Source of the DNA: Cryptomeria japonica
Lineage: Eukaryota; Streptophyta; Pinopsida; Cupressales; Cupressaceae
Direction: 5' to 3'
DNA length: 64,000 nucleotides
NCBI RefSeq assembly: GCF_030272615.1
Contig: NC_081415.1
Span: 230,602,803-230,666,802 of the forward strand
Positions 59,122-64,000 of the stretch are shown here, piece by piece (positions within the stretch are counted from its first letter, which is position 1; the number at the start of each line of letters is the position of its first letter). A program made the position numbers and the translations under genes. Below the pieces are notes generated by a model. That model had not been told where the DNA came from. It saw only the letters and a program-made list of their open reading frames with translations, and searched no databases.

Positions 59122-60489
59122 TGATGTAGATATGGGAGGATGCTATTAATCACCTACAACCGGTTTTCCAACTTCCCACAATAATTAACCAACTAGAGAG
59201 ATCTTTCTCCCAACTCATCTAACAAACTAGGCGTTGTGGTGCATAGACAACATCATGCCACTTAGGTTCCGTGGATTCCAATGCTTGAGGAACTGGCAAT
59301 ATTTATCCCCTAAAGATTACTACATCCTCCTATACTACCTCCAAATGCAATTGCAAGTGTTCAATCACCAAGACCTATGGTTCTTTCACTAGCCCTCTAC
59401 TCAGATTGTAGCCCTTCCAATTAGGACTGTCATCAATATCTTTTCACACAGATCTCTTCACCATAAACCAAGACCAATTTTAGATTCCCATTAAATATTT
59501 TTAAATAATATCTCAAAATGACTATGTGGTTCTTTGGAACATATCAACCAAAAATGAGGTTTTCTCGGTGCACCAAGGCCTAATTAGGTTTGTTTTTCAA
59601 TTTGAGACAGGAAAATAGTCATCCATAAATTCCACACAAAATAAAATCAGGTAAACCTCTATATTCAGTTTTATATATCCCATTTATAGAACTTTTCCCA
59701 TATTTGTATAAAGATCCAACAGTTAAAAATGAAGTTATGGTGTTTTCCCTAAAACTGGGAACCCTAGGCAGGGTTCAAACTTGCACTCAGACAAAATGCA
59801 ATATCTCCATTAATAACTAATGGATTGAACTCAAACCACTAACATATTAAAGATAAATCAGTCCCGTATCTAGCTATATGAGCTTCAAATTAGGGATCAT
59901 TCGTACAAAATCATACAAAATGCTGCAACCGGATTGTTATAGGAAAATATGGAAATTGAAACCACTAAAACATTTGTAATTTCCTCAAAACTTAACTAAA
60001 ATGAATGAAACAAAATTAAAATCAACATAGATTCAAAGGGAAATATATTACACATGATATTAGGCCTTACCATCCATACAACACCATGTAAACATGGAAA
60101 TAGGTATGTAAAACAAATTTTCCTTATTGATTTCTCAACCAAACATCAATACATTTTTATTTTCTCTATTCCTCCCTGCATCCTCAATGTACACAAGTGG
60201 TTTTAAAACATTCCTAAGCCTACCTAACTTCCTACAACTACCTAATAACAACCCTTGACCTTTCATATTCTTAACATAACAACTTTTTCATTTTTGATAT
60301 CTTGACAATTTTTTGACATCTTTTACAATATTTTACATACTTTGCCAATTTGAAACCAAATGACCCTAAAAAAATCATAAATGGTCTTTTAAGACCTTAT
60401 TACATCAGAAAATGAATTTATCATGCCTAGATCCTATCTACTTGACCCTTACATCAAAATTTGAACACGTTTTAGGTGCTCCTGCACCA
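59122..60489 (-). repeat. E4 5' LTR
   Basis: 1,368 bp, minus strand TGGTGCAGGAGC to ...CTACATCA. Paired with 31525-32903. The right side is followed by the target duplication AATAG (60490-60494). Confidence 0.9.
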
Positions 60490-60494
60490 AATAG

Positions 60495-61000
60495 ATACTT
60501 GTCTAACCTTCCATACCAAGCTCTAGGTGCTTTCTTCAACCCATACAATACCTTCTTTAATCTACAAAAAACATTTGAATCATTTGATAACTTGAATCCT
60601 TATGGTTATTCAATGTAAAATTCTTCTTTTAATTCTCCATTCAGAAATATTGATTTCACATCTATTTAATAGACTTTGAAATCCTTAAATACTACAAAAG
60701 AAAAAAAATATCCTGATAGACTTCATTATAGCAACATGAGCACATGTTTCTTTAAAAAAAATTACTTCAACTTGTGTGTACCCTTTGCATACCAACCTTG
60801 CTTTGTTTCTCACTACATGACCATCCTCATCCAGCTTATTCCAGAATACCCATTTTGTTCCATTAACATTCTTATCTCTCATTCTAGGAATTAGTTCCCA
60901 AGTCTAATTCTTCTCAATTTGAGCTAGCTCTTCCTTCATATCCTTCATCCAATTATGATCTTTACAAGCTTCTTCAACTATCTTCGGTTCAACTTTAGAA
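60495..61000 (-). pseudogene. E3 RT, N-terminal part
   Basis: Minus-strand motifs: [30 protein letters not shown] (60685-60882), then toward 60495 GLKKAPRAWYGRLDKYLF in a different frame. The reading is cut by E4 immediately after DKYLF and resumes at 31519. Confidence 0.82.
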
Positions 61001-62152
61001 AGTAAACATAAAAGAACTTGTTCTTCAACAACTTTGCTTCGTGTAATAGCTCCTCTATTTTTCTCTCCTATAATTTGATTCTTAGAATGATTTTTCTATA
61101 GATACCTCAGGGTTTTTGATATAGTTGCCAGAGCAACATTATTTTATTTTTGTTTGTCTTCATCCCTAGTCTCCTCTTCTTCTCTTCTTGTAGACTCATT
61201 AGATTTATAACCTTCTTGAATACTAGTTTCTTTTGAAATGTTTTCATCAATCTTCACATTCAATACTTTTATTCAACCTCTTGTTATAACATCTGTAAGC
61301 TTTTCTCTTAGTAGAGTAACCTGGAAATATACCTTCATTAGCTCTCTTATCAAACTTTTCAAGATTTCCTTCATTTGTTTGAATATATCATTTACTTCCA
61401 AAAACTTTGATATACCTTATTGAGGGAATTCTTCCATGCCATAACTCATATGATGTCTTCCCATACTTCTTCATGAATAGAACTCTTTTGAGGGTATATA
61501 CAGTAGTATGCATTGCTTCTCTCTAGTACACTTCTAGTAGATTTGGTTCTTTGATCATAGTTCTTGCCGCCTCTTGAATAGTCCTATTCATTCTTTCAAC
61601 TACTCCATTCTATTGAGGTGTCCTCAAAGTACATAAATGTGTTCTAATTCCATATTTCTTAGAGAAAGTATCAAATTCATCAAAATAAAATTCTCCTCCT
61701 CTATCAAATCCTAAACATTTAATCCTTCTATCAACTTCATTGTCAACTCCAACTTTGAATATCTTGAACTTCTCCAATGCTTCTGATTGTTCTCTTGGAA
61801 ATGCAACCCAAGTCATTCTAGAATGATCATCAATTAAGAGCATGAAATATCTCTCACCTTCTAAAATCCTTGGTCTGGTTAGATCACAAAGATCTGTGTG
61901 TACAAAATCTTATAATCCAGTAGAAGATTTTTCTTTTCCTCTGAATAATCTTTTTGTCTGCTTTTCCACTTGACATTCTTTGCAAATACTATTATCTAGT
62001 TTAGTTAACCTTGGTAAATATCTTACAACTCTTGTCATGCTAATCTTCATTATATTATCAAAGTTGATGCAACACATTCTCCGATGCCATAGCCAACCTT
62101 CATTGATTTGAGATAATAAGCAATGTCTAGTAGCAACTTCCAATAGATACAT
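61001..62152 (-). pseudogene. E3 integrase
   Basis: Zinc region GWLWHRRMCCINFDN and CKECQVEKQTKR (61910-62152), where the second His of the usual HRRxxH is Cys. Core: LLIDDHSRMTWVAF, then FDRGGEFYFDEF, which has GFDRG where TDRG/TDNG is usual, then LRTPQ-stop-NGVVERMNR with the catalytic Glu (61600-61500). The later part (61430-61001) has scattered copia integrase C-terminal and linker words in broken frames. Confidence 0.82.
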
Positions 62153-62200
62153 GTTTCCACCTGTCTTTTTCCCCGCAAAAATAACAGTTCTAGGTCTCTT

Positions 62201-62602
62201 TTAGATCTCACAACCACCATCCTGAAAAACAACATTGTAACTATTTTTGCACATATTCCAAACACTCAAGATATTATGATGTAATCGTATTACATAGTAA
62301 ACATTGTTAGTGTTATTATTTCCATCAAAATTAATAGAACCAATTCCAACAATCTGAGTAGTCTGATCATCTCCAAATCTAACAGAACCACCATCATACT
62401 TTTCAAATTTTACAAATTTACTTTTGTCACCGGTCATATGGTTTGAACATCCACTATAAATTAACCCTTCATTTCTATCTCTCCTAACAAGAAATGATAA
62501 AGAAATAGTTTCAACAACATTATAATTATTATTAGACTTAGGTCCATCCTTTTCTACCAAGAATAAACAATCACCATCTTCATAATCTGATTCATCATCC
62601 AA
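62201..62602 (-). pseudogene. E3 protease
   Basis: GLIYSGCSNHMTGDKSKFVK holds the active site, with Y in place of the catalytic D. IGSINFDGNNNTNNVYYV follows. The minus-strand frame is open for 133 codons. Confidence 0.82.
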
Positions 62603-63494
62603 AAAACCAACATCATCGCTAACATAGTAGGATTTCTTATTGAACTTTCCTTTATTTTCCTTTAATTTTTGTTTTGATCCTTTTTTTGGACATCTAGATG
62701 CATAATGTCAAATCTTTACAAACTTAAAACATTTAAGGGGTAACATATCTTTATACTTGTCGGTTCCTCTCTTTAGATTTCTCATAAATTCGCTTCCATT
62801 TTATCCAGGCTCTCATAATTGGAATATTCATCTACAGTATTTGATGCTTTAAATTCCATCTCTATTTTTTTATTTGATCTTTACCAAACTTTCTCATCTC
62901 GAATGTTGTTAAGGTGTCATACAACTGTTCTTGGTAAACTTTGACAGATAATAGGTTTCTTCAATAGTTGAAATCTTGTCACTATAACATTTTGGTAAAG
63001 TCCTCATGATCTTCTCTATCACATCCTTATCATCCAAGGTACCACAAAGATGTCTGATCTCATTCATTGCACTATCAACCTTTTGAAAACAACTTGTAAT
63101 ATCTTCACCTTCTTCCCTTCTCAAATTCTCATATCTACATTTAGTAGTTTGCATCTTAGTTAACTCTATCATTTCCTTCTTAGATATTCTTCAATCTTTC
63201 CTAGACTTCATAAGTAGTATCTAATTCAATTTTTTTTTCCAATTTAGTTTTAGATAAGGAACTAAAGATAGCATACCTTACTCGCTCATTCTCTTCATAG
63301 GCTTCAATCTCATCTGATGTAGTGGGTCCCTTCACTAGTTGCACATACTTAGTCTCCATAGCTTTCCAAGTCTTGTAAATCAGAGAAATCAAATATCCTT
63401 GCATATTCGATCTCCAAAAACTGTAGTTAGATCCTTCAAAAGTAGGAATAATCAATTTATGCACCATCAAATCTCCTCTAGTTGTTAGTCTCAC
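62603..63494 (-). pseudogene. gag: E3 gag (copia, UBN2-like)
   Basis: The start at 63494 lies 16 bases from the primer site. The product has VHKLIIPTFEGSNYSFWRSN and YAIFSSLSKTKLEKKIELDT, then in another frame MQTTKCRYENLRREEGEDIT and SCFQKVDSAMNEIRHLCG. Later parts (62900-62650) include a degenerate zinc knuckle. At least two frameshifts. Confidence 0.8.
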
Positions 63495-63509
63495 TTTCTA
63501 GGAACCAAA

Positions 63510-63521
63510 GCTCTAATACCA
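63510..63521 (-). other. E3 primer binding site
   Basis: GCTCTAATACCA on the plus strand, reverse complement TGGTATTAGAGC, with the same single change as in E2. It lies 2 bases from the LTR end at 63524. Confidence 0.85.
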
Positions 63522-63523
63522 AT

Positions 63524-63588
63524 TGTTGAATATCTTGAACAATTGAGAGGGGAGGGTGAATCAGTTGTACATTAAAACTATTTTAATT
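63524..63588 (-). repeat. E3 5' LTR, fragment
   Basis: The first 60 bases match 9884-9945 (TGTTGAATATC ... GTGAATCAGTTGTACATTAAAA). The match stops at about 63588, where another LTR begins. The rest lies beyond the window if it survives. Confidence 0.75.
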
Positions 63589-64000
63589 TGTTAGACAGTT
63601 CATATTATTGAGATCCAAGAACACTGAGAGGAAGGGGGGGGGGGTGAATCAGTGTTCTACAGGTAAGATAAGATTTATGCTTTTATACCAAACACATATA
63701 AATCGGTAAACAAATAAACATATAAGTAGAAGCAAATGAACCATTCACATGAATGAAAACCATAAAATATAGAATTTATATGTGGAAAACCTCAAAGAGG
63801 AAAAACCACGGTGGGATTTGTGACCCGCAATATCAATTCACTAGCCATATGAAAGATATTACATATAATGGGGGCTTGCACACTGCTCATCACTAAAGAG
63901 TCTCACTGACTACAAGCTTCTACTGAAGTAAAACAATGAAAATGAACTCACAAAATGCATCTACTATGCCAAAGAGAGTTCCAGTTATAGCTATGCTCTG
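63589..64000 (-). mobile_element. LTR of another element, cut by window end
   Basis: It starts TGTTAGACAGTTC on the plus strand and has a run of 12 G at about 63637, GTGAATCAGTG, and GTGGAAAACCTC...GAGGAAAAACCACGG near 63782-63812, all LTR landmarks in minus orientation. TAGTCAGTGAGACTC...TGATGAGCAGTG on the minus strand (63880-63915) recalls the solo LTR 26-1254 (near 905-935), so the two are related. Five bases before it are TAATT. Confidence 0.65.

Larger units (their letters stand above)
31525..60489 (-). mobile_element. E4: Ty3/gypsy element, gag and RT missing, split by E5
   Basis: Flanked by AATAG at 31520-31524 and 60490-60494. LTR copies lie at 31525-32903 and 59122-60489. A tRNA-iMet-type primer site sits beside the right LTR, so it reads right to left. 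Its own internal sequence is only about 1.2 kb: primer site, protease start (58903-59100), then, past E5, protease end (33672-33918) and a chromodomain-like tail (32904-33099). Gag, RT and most of integrase are absent, so it was probably mobilised in trans. Confidence 0.85.
9884..64000 (-). mobile_element. E3: outer copia element, split by nested insertions, right end outside window
   Basis: Its 3' LTR begins on the plus strand at 9884 (TGTTGAATATC). The same sequence recurs at 63524 beside a primer site (63510-63521), so the element reads right to left. Pieces in coding order: gag 62700-63494, protease 62201-62602, integrase 61400-62152, RT 60495-60990 and 31185-31519, RNase H 26045-26747, polypurine tracts 25817-25913, 3' LTR 25678-25816 plus 9884-10872. 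Insertions E2, the 26748-31179 block and E4 account for the gaps, each with a 5-bp target duplication. Confidence 0.85.

Noticed and set aside
1-64000. Host protein-coding gene, tRNA gene, rRNA or CRISPR array
   Set aside because: None found. tRNA-like words are primer binding sites, and repeats are LTRs or minisatellites without spacer structure.

Overview
This window is plant nuclear DNA made almost entirely of LTR retrotransposons inserted into one another. I see no intact host gene, rRNA, tRNA gene or CRISPR array. Every recognisable coding stretch is retroelement-derived (Ty1/copia gag-PR-INT-RT-RNase H, Ty3/gypsy Tat-type and chromodomain-type pol, zinc-knuckle gag-like proteins) and carries stops, frameshifts or deletions. 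Long AT-rich LTRs, repeated nesting and absence of genes suggest a large-genome seed plant, perhaps a gymnosperm. The species cannot be read from the sequence.

Layout. 1-5963: a non-autonomous LTR element (E1) with gag-like and coiled-coil ORFs but no pol; its 5' LTR is split by a solo LTR (26-1254). 5971-9883: an LTR-like fragment, a 359-bp tandem duplication and two minisatellites. 9884 to beyond the window end: a minus-strand copia element (E3), the outer shell of everything else. E3's 3' LTR is split by a plus-strand copia element (E2, 10873-25672, target duplication TATCC). E2 is itself split by a 6,045-bp insertion with a very long minus-strand ORF (11539-17583, duplication AGGCA) and by a solo LTR (22467-23905, duplication GTACC). 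E3's RT/RNase H is split by a 4.4-kb LTR-like insertion (26748-31179, duplication TTTAT) and by a gypsy element (E4, 31525-60489, duplication AATAG). E4's protease is split by a second copy of the E2 family (E5, 33924-58897, duplication TCCAA). E5's 3' untranslated region is split by a Tat-type gypsy element (E6, 35479-53327). This gives a four-level nest, E3 > E4 > E5 > E6.

Most notable biology. (1) E6 has, beside sense gag-pol, an antisense frame of about 626 codons for a plant mobile domain (PMD) protein. The sense leader and the antisense leader both carry 11-13 copies of the same short motif (consensus TCRCAWTTG) in the same orientation relative to their own transcript, and a telo-box/TATA pair lies upstream of the antisense frame. 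(2) The 6,045-bp insertion in E2 has TG/CA ends and a 5-bp target duplication, but I find no terminal direct repeat; it holds a single frame of about 1,088 codons broken by only two stops and encoding a protein I do not recognise. (3) LTRs of unrelated families share a GTGGTTTTTCCC...GGGTTTTCCAC block, and the copia elements and E1 carry several polypurine tracts before the 3' LTR.

All calls come from reading the sequence. Domain names rest on motif recognition, not on database searches.
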